In this document: piece by piece, positions 34,681 through 48,200 of the stretch
How positions within the stretch are numbered: the first letter of the stretch is position 1
How the letters are laid out: each line of letters begins with the position of its first letter
Source of the DNA: Papaver somniferum
Lineage: Eukaryota > Streptophyta > Magnoliopsida > Ranunculales > Papaveraceae
NCBI RefSeq assembly: GCF_003573695.1
Contig: NC_039359.1
Location: 73,541,292-73,605,291 of the forward strand
DNA length: 64,000 nucleotides
Direction: 5' to 3'
The notes under the pieces: model-generated
What the model was told of the DNA's origin: nothing
The model's database searches: none
The model's input: the letters and a program-made list of their open reading frames with translations, nothing else
Made by a program: the position numbers and the translations under genes

Positions 34681-35900
34681 TGTTGATATGTTGTGTGTTT
34701 GGCTCAAAGGGTTCAGGTTGCTGATGTGGTTGATTGGGTCTGTGGTGTTGAATACCAACTCGCAGATGGAAGGAAATGGAGTATGATAGGAGCAGTTGTT
34801 GTTTCTTAAATGAAAGGGTTGCAGGAAGTGGTTTTAGGCTGATCTCGGAAGCCGAAGAAGGACATAATTTGCTGGAGAAGGCAGTAAAGAAGTGCAACAG
34901 AATTTACAGGAAAGTATGAGAGGCAGTGTTGCTGTTGTTGCAACAGAAGTGCAATGCAGGAAAATAGGTTCAGGTGATGGCAGTGATTGCAGGTCAGCTG
35001 AATGAGTTGGCGTTGCTGCAATGTAGAGAAGGAATGAAGCTGGTGATATGCTGTTGTTGTAGAGAATGTGCAAGAAGTCGAGCTGAATTTGCGGAGAAGC
35101 TTATGCTGTAAGCAGTGATAATGGCATTTACAGCATTGGTCTGTGATTGGGGTTTTGTCGCATACTGTTCAGGCCAGAGTATAAGGAGAAACGAGGGTTT
35201 CCGCTAGAGATTAGTGAAATTCAGTGAAAGAGCTGGACATGGGACGAGTTAAGAGCTCTCTGAGCTGAGATGCAAGATGGATGGTTTGATTTGGGTTCAG
35301 CTGATTAACGGAAGGATCAACAAGGGAGTAGATGCATGTGCAGTGACTGGTGCAGGTGGTGTTAGCTCAAGTGCAGGATTGTGCAGTTGCAGCATTGGTG
35401 GTGACTGAGCTAGCCGTGTTACAGGTGGTTGTGGTCATGATAACTAGATAAAGATGGTGATGTGTTGGGGTTGCTTGCAATTGAGATTTTGAGTACAAGA
35501 CTGAGCCATGAAAGAAGAAAACAAGGTCGTGTGCTGGTGGAATTGTAAACAAAAGAGCAAGGAAGGAAAGCTAATATGATGCTGGTGGAATTTTTGTTGG
35601 TGTCTGAGCATCAAGGAAGCAGTATTGTTGTTACCGAGCTGCTGTAACGCAGCAAGACTTTGCAATGTAATGAAGGTGTCGCAGGTAAGAACTGATGGTG
35701 CTGATGAGTTCGTGCTGAAGAGAATGGAAGATTGCGGTTGCGGATGTTGCACCTAGAAGACAGAGAAGTTGGTTTGCTGGTGGCAATGGATTGAAGAGGA
35801 TATGGAGCAATAGTGCACATTTGCACCTGAACTGAAGGGAGATGCCATTATTGCCGAGAGAAAATGAAGTTGCAGGAACTGAAATGGCAGTTGTTAGTGT
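34681..35900. other. Non-coding DNA rich in GCAGGT/TTGCTG words
   Basis: No gene recognised. The composition (many TGCAGG, GTTGTTG and GAACTGA words) resembles the LTR of element B in style but no direct match was found. It abuts the truncation point of the kinase fragment. Confidence 0.35.
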
Positions 35901-35902
35901 GA

Positions 35903-36131
35903 TGAAACCAATTATGATTTCATCTTATTTATGATGAAACCAAAATCGGTTTCTTCGTATTTCAACGATGTATTTCTATCCATGAACATGTATAATACCT
36001 CTTATAATTCTTCTTGCAGGTGAATTCTCACGAAACCAAGATGAAACCAAAATCGATTTCATCGTATTTACGATGAAACCAAAATCGGTTTCATCATATT
36101 TATGATGAAACCAAAATTGGTTTCATCTAAT
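35903..36131. repeat. Tandem palindromic repeat, GATGAAACCAAAATCGGTTTCATC
   Basis: About five degenerate units of ~31-33 bp, each a near-perfect hairpin (arms GATGAAACC / GGTTTCATC, loop AAAATC), separated by short A/T spacers such as GTATTTAC. The best units are at 36036-36126. A diverged one with a non-repeat insertion lies at 35938-36035. Confidence 0.8.
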
Positions 36132-36560
36132 TTTTTGGGTGGTGGTGGGCGGTCGTGATGCTGGTGGCGGTGCGGCGGGTGTTGGCGGTGGTGCTGACTG
36201 GTAGCGGTGGTAATGCAATTGCTCAGTATCGGTGGCGGTGGTAGTCGGAGACGGCGGCGGTAATCGGAGGCGGCGGCGGCGGTAATCGGAGGCGGCGACG
36301 ACGGCGGTTGTCGGCGGCGGTGGTGGTGGGCGACGGCGGAGGTGGTCGACGGTGGTGGTCGGTGGCGGCGGTGGTCGGTGGTGGTGGTTGGCGGCGGTGG
36401 TCGGCGGCGGTGGTGCAATGGTCGTTGGCGGAAGTGGTGGCGGCGGTGGCGGCGGCGGCGGTTGACGGCAGCGGCCGCAGTGGTGGGTGACGACGGTGGT
36501 GGTTGACGGCGGTGGTGGTCGGCGGTGGCGCTGTTGCTGGTGGTTTGTTGTTGTTGGTGG
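36132..36560. repeat. GGC/GGT-rich low-complexity tract
   Basis: Strand-asymmetric (GGC GGT GGT)n-like sequence, interrupted. It gives long glycine/valine-rich or proline/histidine-rich reading frames on both strands that are not credible proteins. Confidence 0.85.
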
Positions 36561-37224
36561 TGATAGTATATTTAAAAGTGGGTTGATTTTTGTTTTTGTT
36601 GGGGTGATTTAAATACTAAAAGAGTAGTTTAGACAGTTTATGATATTTGGGGTTTTTGTATCACTTTTGTTTGGATGGGTTTTTTGTGATGGGTTATAAC
36701 CCCTTTGGGGTTATAATCCGCGGACCGATAACAAAAAGACTTACTTGCAATTCCTGGTGTTTTGAGCTTCACGCAAGCTTTTTAAAACTGCTCAAGTTGC
36801 AGCAAAAAAAGTATATGATGGTCTCAAAGCCAATATGTTGTTGGACAAGTAAGTGTTGCAGTATCATTTCTCTTTTCTATGGGATAACATTGCTTTCGTT
36901 AAAAATTGATATTCTTAATATCATGGCAACCATACTACTGCTATTCTTAATATTGACCCATTGAAATTTCAAAATCATGTTCAGTAAATTGCAATTTCAA
37001 ATGTAATATGGCGACAAATTCTCTCCACATCCAATGAGTTCATAATCTTTTCTTTCGTAATCAGTAGAGCTGCCTATGAACCACTTAAGGAGCCTGAAAT
37101 CTGAGCAACACTGTTGAGTTCTATTTTTCTGAACCATAGCACCATAAATAAATTCAAATTATTGGAGGACGCAACTACATTGTCGTTGCTTTTGTTCATT
37201 ATGACAATCCATTGAAGTTTCTGC
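36561..37224. other. Unassigned DNA with one exon-like segment
   Basis: The stretch at 36650-36720 is a partial inverted match to 33040-33120 (both contain ACAAAAACCCCAA), a possible terminal inverted repeat pair around the kinase fragment. The segment at about 36774-36850 translates KLFKTAQVAAKKVYDGLKAN before a GTAAGTG donor and looks like a stray exon. I do not recognise the family. Confidence 0.3.
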
Positions 37225-37962
<738 letters not shown>

Positions 37963-39097
37963 TAATATGGTTTTTTTGTTAGATTGAAAATGCAAGACTA
38001 CTGAAGATTGGTATTTTGATTTGGTGAGTTAAGACAGATATATCTCTTATCCGTGAAGATCTTCTGCTATGTTCTTATTGGTGGTAGTGGAGTTGGCACC
38101 ACAAACTCAAGAATCTTTGTTTTTTCCTCATGCAGTAGTTCTTCAGTCTGGCGTCTGACACTGATATGGGGCATGAATACAAAACAAAAACAAGTGCCTA
38201 CTGGCACATCTAATATTTTTACCGGCGTTGACATTGGCAAAAATTAAAGTATGATCTGTGATAAAGCTAAAGGTAGATAATAGAAAGTGCCTATTATTAT
38301 ACAAAGCATGCATGGATAGTAAGTGAACTTCCAGTTAAAAGAATAAAATTGTTATTTGTAAATACTTGAAGAAAAATGATGTATACTTCAAGCAGCACAT
38401 GTTAAAACTAAAATCATAGAAATTCACCTTGCTTAGCCTTTCACTGAATTCTTGTCACTTGGTTTTTGTCCATTGTTCAGAACTATCACCACCACAGCTA
38501 AATCCATGGACACGGTCAAGCTCTGCAACGAGACAACACATTCAACCAAATGTATTAAGTACATGTTGTATGAGAATCGAGACTACTGGTTTGGAAAAAA
38601 CATTATCTATTTGAGACACTGCAATTGCAGATTTAGATCCTCTGAAAACACTCCAGTTGACCCAGAGACTAACTTGGTTGAATTATTCAACTCAACTAAA
38701 CCACTGGTTGAACCTATGACGAAAAGATTTGTATTTTCTTGGAAATTTGAATTCAGAAAGCTAAAATCAAACCCAATTTGAAGATCAGATAAATACTCCA
38801 GTTGAGTTGAAAACCATACCTTTGAAAACAGCTGAATTTGAAGATTGAATTGAAAGGAAGATGAAGACCAAATATCATCTGTTATATCAACCCTTTTCAT
38901 GGATGAATTTGGAGAAGAACTAACTGAGAAGAAGAAGAATCGATTAACCTAATTTTCTTCATTGTGAAATCGAATTGTTAGCTCAGCAGAAAACAAACTA
39001 GGGCGTACACTGAAAGCTTGATTTCAGACTTTAAGGATGAGAGCGACACATAATTAAAAGGAAATAAAAAGGACGGGAAAAAAAATCCTAACATTCT
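37963..39097. other. Intergenic DNA; one small unsupported frame
   Basis: A plus-strand frame starting at ATG 38503 (MDTVKLCNETTHSTKC...) extends to 38781. I find no family resemblance and no supporting splice or promoter signal. The rest shows no feature. Confidence 0.3.
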
Positions 39098-40479
39098 TAA
39101 GGGCGACCAATAAAATAAAATAGGGTTATCCAAATATAAAACATAATCACCTCTTATCGCAGATTTTTTGAAATGACAAATTTGCCCTTCAATGATCAGT
39201 AGCAAACATAAGAATCGGTAGTTAATTAAACAAATCGGTAGATAATTTTGTATGGGTAGTTAGTGTACATATATGTAGTGTTTGGATTTGTTTTTTGAGT
39301 TATTTTGTTTTTAAGGTTTTAGAGTAATAGGGAAAAAAAGGGAGAAAACTTTTTTTCTTAAATCAACATCAAATATGGATATGTACGAAGAAGAAGGTTA
39401 GAAACATCATGGAAAATATCATGTTGTAGGTTCAATACTGATTAGAGAGACGATTAAACGCACTCAGCGCCTTAACGTCTCAGAATCGGTAGATAATAGA
39501 GTATTTTATCTACTGATTATACTTTTCTGTTCAAATAGATAAGCACAATCGGTACTCTCGTGATGTTCATTATCTTCCGATTATACAATAGGTAGTCTCC
39601 TGATACATATTATCTACTGATTATACAATCGGTAGTTTCGTGATATTCATTATCTATCGATTGTGGTAGTAGCCCCAAATTCAAAATCTTCAAAAACTAG
39701 TGGAATTTTGTATTTCTCTATTTTCACAATCGGTAGTTTCGTAATGTTTATTATCTACCGATTAAACAATCGGTAGTTTGATGATTTTCTACTGATTGTG
39801 GTAGTAGCCCCAAATTCAAAATTTTCAAAAACTAGTGGAATTTTGCATTTCTCTACTTTCACAATCGGTAATTTCGTAATGTTTATTATCTACCGATGAA
39901 ACAGTCGATAGTTTCGTGATGTTCATTTTCTACCGATTATGGTAGTAGCCCCAAATTCAAAATTTTCAAATATTAGTGAAATTTTACATTTCTCTATTTT
40001 CACAATCGGTAGTTCCATAATATTCATTATCTACCGATTGTGGTAATAGCCCCAAATTCAAAATGTTCAAATACTAGTAGAATTTTGCTTTCTTTATTTT
40101 AACAATCGGTAGTCTCTTGATGTTAATTACTTATCGATTGTACAATCGGTAGTTTCGTAATGTTCATTATCTAACGATTATGATGGTCGTCCATATTCGA
40201 AATTTTCAAAAATAAGTGAAATTTTGAATTTCTCCATTTTCACAATTGGTAGTTTCGTAATGTTTATTATCTACGATTGTGATAGTAGCCCCAAATTTAA
40301 TTTTTTCGAAACAAATCAAAGAAGAGAAAAATACAGCCATAATCGGTAGATAAAACCAAAACAAGACTACCAATTATAAAAGGGCATATAAGTACTTTCT
40401 AGCCATTAGAACATCCCATAATCATACCTATGGGATGTGAATAAAAAAGTCGTCCCTAATTATTTTAGGGTCGCCCCTG
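39098..40479. mobile_element. Terminal-inverted-repeat element filled with TCGGTAGA palindromic repeats
   Basis: The left end AAGGGCGACCAATAAAAT and the inverted right end AGGGGCGACCCTAAAAT correspond over ~18 bases, suggesting a TIR element of Mutator- or MITE-like type. No target duplication could be assigned. Inside, AATCGGTAG and CTACCGATT occur many times in both orientations, and a block with AGCCCCAAATTCAAAA repeats at about 39670, 39806, 39947 and 40048 (spacing ~100-140 bp), with a weaker copy near 40290. No coding capacity. Confidence 0.5.
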
Positions 40480-41486
40480 AAAATGATTGGAAAAAAATGC
40501 TAGCATTGGGAATTAAAATTTGTGACCTTGGAGAAAAAAAATAATAAGTCATGAATAATAGTTTTACACTTACGAGTTTAGTCCCACATCCGACATATCT
40601 CAAAGTCGGCGTTACTTTTTATACTGCAACACTAGGCAATTGACCATCGAACCAAGCGCACAGGATCTGTAATTTGGACTCGGTAGTGGTTAGCTATGCA
40701 TAGCGGCTATGACTAGTTTTTCCTTTGCATTTGTTGTTGTAGCAGTTTGCCTTTTTCTTTCGTTTTCGTTGGGTGCACAGAATGTTGGTCAAATCTTGCC
40801 TCTTTTTTTTGGTTTCCAATGGGTACACAAATTGTTAGCAAAATATTTACAGTTGGTTATGGGATTATCTCTTTTTTTTTTTTAGTTTTCATTTTGCTGG
40901 GTGTACAAAATGAGCCAAATATTTGCATTTGGTTCCGGGATTATCTGCTCTGTACAATACACCACATGTCTCAAGGACTTATTCTTGTCATATTGCGCAA
41001 GGCTACATTTTGCACTGCTCTTTGATCCAAAATGTTAGCCAAATCTTTGCAGTTAGTTATGGGATTATCTGCTCTGCATAGCACACCACAAACGCACAGG
41101 ATTTGTAGTTTGGACTCGGTAGTAGTTAGCCATGCGTGGTTAGCTATGCATAGCGGCTACCGCTAGCTTTGCCTTTTCATCTGCTGCTATTGCAGTTTGC
41201 CTCTTTTTTTTATTTTCTTTTCATTTGCCTCTTTTTCTTTTTTTCGTTTTCGTTGCGTTGGGTGCACAAAATGCTTTGCAGTTGGTTAGGGATTATATCT
41301 TTTTTTTCGTTTTCGTTTCGTTGGGTGCACAAAATGTTAGCCAAATCTTTGCAGTTGGTTCTGAGATTATCTGCTCTGCACAACACACCACATGTCTCAA
41401 GGACTTATTATTGTCATATTATGCTGGGATGCATTTTGCACTTCTCTTTGATCCAAAATGTTAGCCAAATATTTGTAATTGGTTCT
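40480..41486. repeat. Local repeats of a GGATTATCTGCTCTGC block
   Basis: The block TTGGTT..GGGATTATCTGCTCTGCA..CACACCACA..TCATATT.. ..TTTGATCCAAAATGTTAGCC recurs at about 40926, 41055 and 41355, with a further copy at 45224 after the LINE. A second word, GGACTCGGTAGTGGTTAGC, occurs at 40677 and 41113. No gene is present; T-rich tracts intervene. Confidence 0.7.
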
Positions 41487-44400
41487 TGTCATGTATGTAT
41501 AGGTCAACACATAATAAAGAGAGGGAGGAACAATGGAAGTTCATAAACAATCTTGGTAAACATATTAACATGCCCTAGGTTATTTTAGGGGACTTAAATA
41601 TTACTCTTCATACTTCAGAGAAGCAAAGTTTTGTACTCATCCCTCGACATCTTTCAAGATTGTTCTGGATATTATTGATTTTCACGCTTTAATAGATATC
41701 CCTTTTACTGATTCGTCATTCACTTGGTCAAATCAAAGGAAGTTGAAGAAAAGTTTTAAAACGAGGATTGACAGAGCTCTGGAAAACAATGCATGGTTCT
41801 CAAAGTACTAAGATTCAATCATCAACAACTTACTTCCTCATGAATCGGATCATGCACCAATTCTCTTGCATACTCAGCCTCAGACAAAATCAATCTAAAG
41901 ACCCAGAAGATTTTATCAAATTTGGTTAATTAACAGATCAGTCTTGCAAGGGAGTTATTGAAAAAAGTTAGAATTCAGAGAATTACTTTACTTGTAATGT
42001 GGTTGAGAAGCTCAAAGTCACTGCAGATGCTTTAGCATATTGGAACCATCATGTGTTTGGTCATGTGAAATATCAAATCTTGAAGACCCGGAAACAACTT
42101 CAGAAAGCTAAAGAACAATCTCCTCAAAATTCAGATTTAATCAAGTCCGTTGAAGCTACTTTAAATTCTTGGTATGATAAAATAACATATATTTTATATC
42201 AGCAGGCAAGAGAAAACATTATAAAGAAAGAAGAAATAAATAGCAAGTATTTCCATTCTAAAGTTAATTTCAGAAGAGGAAGGAATAATATTGATACAAT
42301 TTTAAATGAGAAGGATGAATGGATCATTAACAATGAAGAAATTCTAGTACTTCTGTCAGAGCATTTCAAGAATATATATTCTTCTTCTGTTCACATTATT
42401 GACCCAAGTATTATGGAGCTAATTAATAATTGTATCAATGATGAGGAAAATCAAGAGCTTACTCAAATACCTTCTTCTGATGAGATTAAAAAAGAAATTT
42501 TCAGCATCAACTCATGGGCTTCTCCAGGACCAGAAGGATATCAGGAAGGATTCTTTAAGCAGACATGGGAAATAGTGGGTAAAGAGGTCATTCATCTAGT
42601 TCAATATTTCTTCATTTCAGGTCATTTTCCATCACAGATAAATGAAACATTTCAAATTCTAATTCCTAAAAAATAATTGGTCACTAAACCTGGAGATCTC
42701 AGACCAATAAGTTTATGCAACGTAATTTATAAGCACATCACCAAGATTATGTCTTCAAGATTAAAACCTCTATTACACAAGATAATCTCGTCGTGGCAGT
42801 CAGCTTATGTACCTGGAAGAAATATACAAGACAATGTTATAATTATCTCATGAGATGCTTCATTACATGAAACATACAAAGCTTCTACAGGGGTGGTTTT
42901 GTGAAATTGGATATGGAAAAAACATTCGATAGGATGGAATGGGACTTTCTTCATCAAACCATGATTCATTTGGGATTCTCGCCAAAACGGTGTCAGCTGG
43001 TTAACACTTGCATCAGCACAGCAAAGATGTCAATCATGGTTAACGGAGCTCCAACGGAATACTTCTCACCCACAAGAGGAATTAGACAAGGTGACTCAAT
43101 CTCACCTTATCTTTTTATTTTTTGTATGGAAGGTCTTAGTAGAATGTTATCAAATGATGCAAAAGTGAAACCTATTGATCCAGTTAAACCGGCAATATCA
43201 GGACCAGCTGTCTCATATCTTCTATTCGCAGATGATTGAATTTTGTTCACTCAAGCAAATGTAAGATTTATAAATAATCTTATGGATATCATCAATAAGC
43301 TTACTTCTTCTTCAGGGTAATTGGTGAATTTGGAAAAGTCAAGTGTTTTCTTCAGTAAAAAACTAAGCAAGGAAGTTTGTGAAGACATCTCAAAGAAGCT
43401 AAGAATGAAGGTTATGGACAAAAATGAAAAGTATTTAGGTATTCAACTTCACATTCCCAAAAGTAAGGATGAATTTTTTGATGGCTCAGTGGATAAGATG
43501 CAAAAGAAGCTGCAAACATGACAAGGAAAACTAACTTCTCAAGCAGGAAGAACAAATCAAATTCAAGCCTCTCTAAGTACTACTACAAGCTATCAACTGA
43601 GTATCTTTGAAGCTTCAGATGTAACTCATACAAGACTAAACAGAATTCAGAGAAATTACTTCTGGTGCAAAAAGAACAACAAAGGGTCTAACAACATTTT
43701 ACGGAGGAAAATTAGCAGAGACCAAAGACATATGAAGGATTAGGTCTAAAAGGCAAAAAGAAATATTACTTATGGGAGGGTGGTGATGGTAAATCTATAA
43801 AGACTTTCAAGCATATATGGTTTTATGAGTTTAACACTCTTTTTGATCCTGCTCAAATTAACAGTCAGCATATCTCCAACACAGAAGTCAAGGTCTCTGA
43901 ATTTATAGGATGAAACAACTATGATTGGGAGATGCAGAAGATTAATAGTCATTTTAGTCAGGACCAGGTAAACAAATATTAAACATAAAGATTCCAAGGT
44001 AAGGTGGAGATAAATTGAGATGGATGTTGAATAAGTGTGGTAAGTTTTCCACTAACTCCACATATAGAGAACTTATTAAGCAAGAAATGAAAGAAGAGAA
44101 TAACAGTCACAGTCAAGAAACTCATTGGTTAAAGTTATGGCACATGGAAGTTCCTTACAAGGTGCAACAATTCTTAGGACATGTTGTACGAATATTTTTC
44201 CAGTTAATCAAAGAGTTAGCAAGTACAAAAAAGATATCAACAATCTCTGTCCTTTCTGCAATCAGGAAAAAGAATCAAGTACTCATCTTTTCATCAAGTG
44301 TCAATACATAGATGTTATATGGTTTGGGATTTCAGCAACTTTGCATCAATCAAAGGATCATCAGTCTTCTCTAAAATAGTGGATCATATCTTGGTTTTTT

Positions 44401-45223
44401 GACTCTTATTCCTTAGAGGCAAAACATAAATATCTTGCTAACTTTGCAGCTTGCACCTTGTGGCAGATATGGAAATCAAGATATGAAAGAATCTTTGAAA
44501 ATAAGGCTTTGCATCCTAGTAGCATCATACATAGGGTCAGAAACTATATAAACTTCATAAACATTCAAGTCACATAAGCTAATAAGTTAGGAAATCCAAT
44601 AAAAGAGAGATGGAAAAAACCACCTAAAAACTAGATTAAAATTAATATTGATGCTTCTTTTATATCTGAAAATTCTAATGCTGGTTTTGCTTTGATTATT
44701 CGTGATCGGACAGGGAGATTCTTGGCAGAAATAGCCTTCTCAGCAAGATCCAGAGATACAAATCAAGCTGAATCTACGACACTTCTTAAAGCTCTAACCT
44801 GGATCAAAGATTTGAAGTGCAAAAATGTCATTATAAAAGGAGATAATAGGTCAGTTGTTTATTATTGTAATGGTAATGCTGAGGATTTCAAATGGAAGGA
44901 TTAGAATATCATCTTGGAGTTCCAAGAAATCCTTAAGAGTCTAGAGTCTTGTATTGTTACTTTTCAAAAGAGGTCTTGTAATCTTGTAGCGGACAAGCTA
45001 GATAAATATGTTAGAACCAGCATTAGACATCAAGTTTGGTGGAATGAGACTCCTAATATGATTACTAAGGTGTTGATTGAGGAGAATGCTATCCTAGTTG
45101 AGTAGCTTTCCTGGATTCTCCGTGACCTATATTGTTTCTTTGTCTCAGATGTTTTAGTTTGGTCCTTGTGTTTGTAATGTTGTCTGTAGTATCAATAAAA
45201 TCTCCTTCTTTGCTAAAAAAAAA
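41487..45223 (+). mobile_element. L1-type LINE, 5' truncated
   Basis: It ends in a nine-base A run after ATCAATAAAATCTCC (45191-45223) and is flanked by GGTTCT (41481-41486 and 45224-45229). The insertion point lies inside the locally repeated TTGGTTCTG.GATTATCTGC block, whose uninterrupted copy at 41355 confirms the junction. The 5' end starts within the endonuclease domain; ORF1 is missing. The coding region has many stops and shifts. Confidence 0.85.
41550..45105 (+). pseudogene. LINE ORF2: endonuclease end, reverse transcriptase, zf-RVT, RNase H
   Basis: Domains in order across several frames: endonuclease end (VILGDLNITLHTSEKQ, then the conserved ESDHAPILL near 41845); reverse transcriptase (41999-43240: NSWASPGPEGYQEGFFKQTW, KLDMEKTFDRMEWDFL, PTRGIRQGDSISPYLFIFCM, and LLFADD in place of YADD, then TGA); its thumb (43321-43521); a zinc-finger-like zf-RVT region (44030-44360); and an RNase H (44640-44890: NIDASFISENSNAGFALIIR ... 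KGDNRSVV) to a TAG at 45103. At least eight in-frame stops or shifts are visible. The order is that of plant L1 elements. Confidence 0.85.
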
Positions 45224-45229
45224 GGTTCT

Positions 45230-48200
45230 GGGATTATCTGCTCTGCATAGCACACCACATGTGTCAACAACTTATTCATGTCATATTGTGTTGGGATACA
45301 TTTTGCTCTGCTCTTTGATCCCTTTGGTTTAAGTATGAGAAAATGAGTATTGGTTCATGGTCATTGATATTGGGAATTACATAAAGTATTTAAAGGTCTC
45401 TAATATGGGAGAAGAAGTCACATTTTATGGATCATTTCTGTGATAGAACAGAAATCTCAGCAGAAGGCGAACTAAGAAAATGATGTACGCTGAACTGGGA
45501 GATCAAGCTTCCGAGGTAACGGAAAAAAATGGTGCACAATACCCGCACCAGCACCACTTCCAAGGGTGAAACCATGGTCACTCGACACCTCCGCAGAGGC
45601 CAAGCTACACAGTCAAACTACAGATCTTGTACGCTTGACTTGATGCTAGTAAGTCTGGTCTCATGGTATATAAACCAAAGTCTGATATGTAGTCTATACA
45701 ATGTGGGACTAAACATTTGCCATCCAAATGAAAACACACCAAATTTTTGAACCTTTTAACTCTCCTCCCAGACGACAGGGGATAAGTGAAACTTTAAAAT
45801 CCTAATAACAATTCTGAAGGTAGGATTAAAGTTTCTCTCACTCAGATTTGCAAAAAAAAAAAAAAAAAGGTTACAGAAAAGAGTCATATAAAAGACGGAA
45901 TTGTTTTGTTGGTTGTAAAAGAGAAAGAAAATAAAGCTACAATGGAAGATTAGTATTCAACTCTTGTTGATTTACAAAGGGGGAATCTAATAGAATACAT
46001 GGAAGTTACAATATATTGTTATTATGGAATTTGTTTGACTGAATTAGAATTATGGAAAAATATATTTGTGGCAGTTGATGAGGTTACGAAAGGGCATGTG
46101 ATAAGACAATGGGGACTGATGAGGTCCCGAAAAGGCATGTGATCAGACAATGGGGACTCTAGCTACTCAACTGCATATTGCTCTCTCTTTCCGTTTGTTT
46201 GATATTGCTGTCTTATCTTAATGTTACCATACTCTGGTTGCATTATTTACTATCTTTACATGTTAGTGACTCAGTGGTACATTTTCATACACAAAGTTTT
46301 TATGGATTAAGAATTAAGTTGGAACCGTCAATGTTTCAATGTTACAAAAAGGGAGAGCATGAGAAAGCAAGAGATATATAGAGAGATGGGTGAATGTGGT
46401 TGTAGTGTAACGGATTATGATCGACTATATGAATTTTTTCTAAATCATGGAAGCAAATATGAATTAGGATATGGGAGTTTTATGCGTAGTTGGTGGATTG
46501 AGACCTGCTAAGTTCATACTTACAGTTGAGACGTTCGAAACAATAGTTATTTGTGGAGTTGCTTCAAACTTGTTTACGTACCTAACAGGCCTTCTCCATC
46601 AGTAGCTATTTTTGGTTGTTTAAGAATTTGATAATTTTTCACAATGTCATTCAGGATACCATTTGTAAATATGGATGAAGCTCTTCATACTTATGTTTTT
46701 ATACTCTTTATAACTAGGCTCTTTCGAAGGTTAAGGGGTTACACTGAAAATTATGAGGTTCTTATGGTAAAAATATTCGCATCCGATCATGTACATTATG
46801 TTAAGTCGAAAAATCAAGTATACTTACTTAAGTTTTGGTGTATTTGTGTTTTTACATAGCTTTTTTTTTCCTTGTACATGAATATTTGCAAATGAATTCA
46901 TTTCTACGTGAATATTCTTTCTTAAATCCAAATTTTATTTTTAGCACATGGATGTCAGTAGTATATCTTTGTTGATATGTGATTTTTTTTAAAATCATAA
47001 CAAAACTCGATAATGCATTATATTATATTATAAATGTTTTTATTAGATGCACTAATCCAAACTTAATTATCTAAATATTTTCATGATTTTAAAATTCAAT
47101 ATTCATGTGGTATGATTTTTTATTTTCAACCAGTATGAACCCAAGATTTGTTTAAAATTTATTTTTGTGGTACTAAACTATTAATTCTGAAATTCCTACA
47201 AAATTCATAGTCTTATAGCCTGTTTGGATAATCATTCAGAAGTTACTTTCCGAATCAGCAACTCTAGTGCTTAATTAGACTATTACTTTCTATATATTAT
47301 CTTGTCGCCTGAATGTTTTTCTACTTAGATGTTTACATATTCTTGTAGATGAGGTTTTATTTACCGAAATGTTGTAATTGATTTCTCACATACATGATAC
47401 TCGTTCTTGTGTTGGTGTTATTGCTTAGCCAACAAATTAATCTGAGCATCTTTCTTGCTATGAACATCCTTTTGTTTAACAATATTGTGTTAACTATTAC
47501 TGTGAGAAAAAAAATAGATTGAAACAATAAAAGTGATAACCAAATATCAAGTAATCCAAATCTAATTTTCAAAGAATTGTTTAAATTAATCTTTATTTTG
47601 AGCACCAAATATTCAAAAAAAATCATATAAAGAAACATCAAGAGAAATCAAAGTTACAAAAACAAATCAGATGAAGAACATAAATTTTCAAATAGTAGAA
47701 AAACTCAGTGAGTTCCCTGAATTGTTTTAGGGACTAAAAAATAAATAAATTATAAGTCAAAGAAGAAACCATATCATCTAATAAGAACACAAAAGTTAAC
47801 AAAAAACTAGAAATGAATGAATCACAAGGTGGAATTTTTGAATCTAACTTATTAATCTTATGAGATTATTAATCGTACAACTCAAATCTCAACTTTAAGA
47901 GAGATTATCTAACTTAATAAATTCAAAAAATTGCAGATCAAATTAACCAAGAAACTAAATTTTCAACAAAAAATAAAAAAAAAAACGAGAAATCTGAAAA
48001 TAAAAATCTCATACGAAAAGAAGTTCCAAATCGGACACAAATTAGAGAAGTTTTCGTCTTGAGATGATTCCACCGAGAAAAATCCTTGACATCATTGATA
48101 TCAATACCTACATCACAAAATCAAAGTCAAATTAGACTTTCTTTTCTAACAACAACTATATTTTTCACCAATTCTTGGAGAGATGTAAATTTTATCTATT

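Noticed and set aside
36068..36490. Proline/histidine-rich and glycine/valine-rich proteins
   Set aside because: Translation of a GGC/GGT low-complexity tract; no conserved domain and no gene structure.
38503..38781. Small plus-strand protein MDTVKLCNETTHSTKC...
   Set aside because: No family resemblance, splice signal or promoter; kept only as a note in the intergenic entry.
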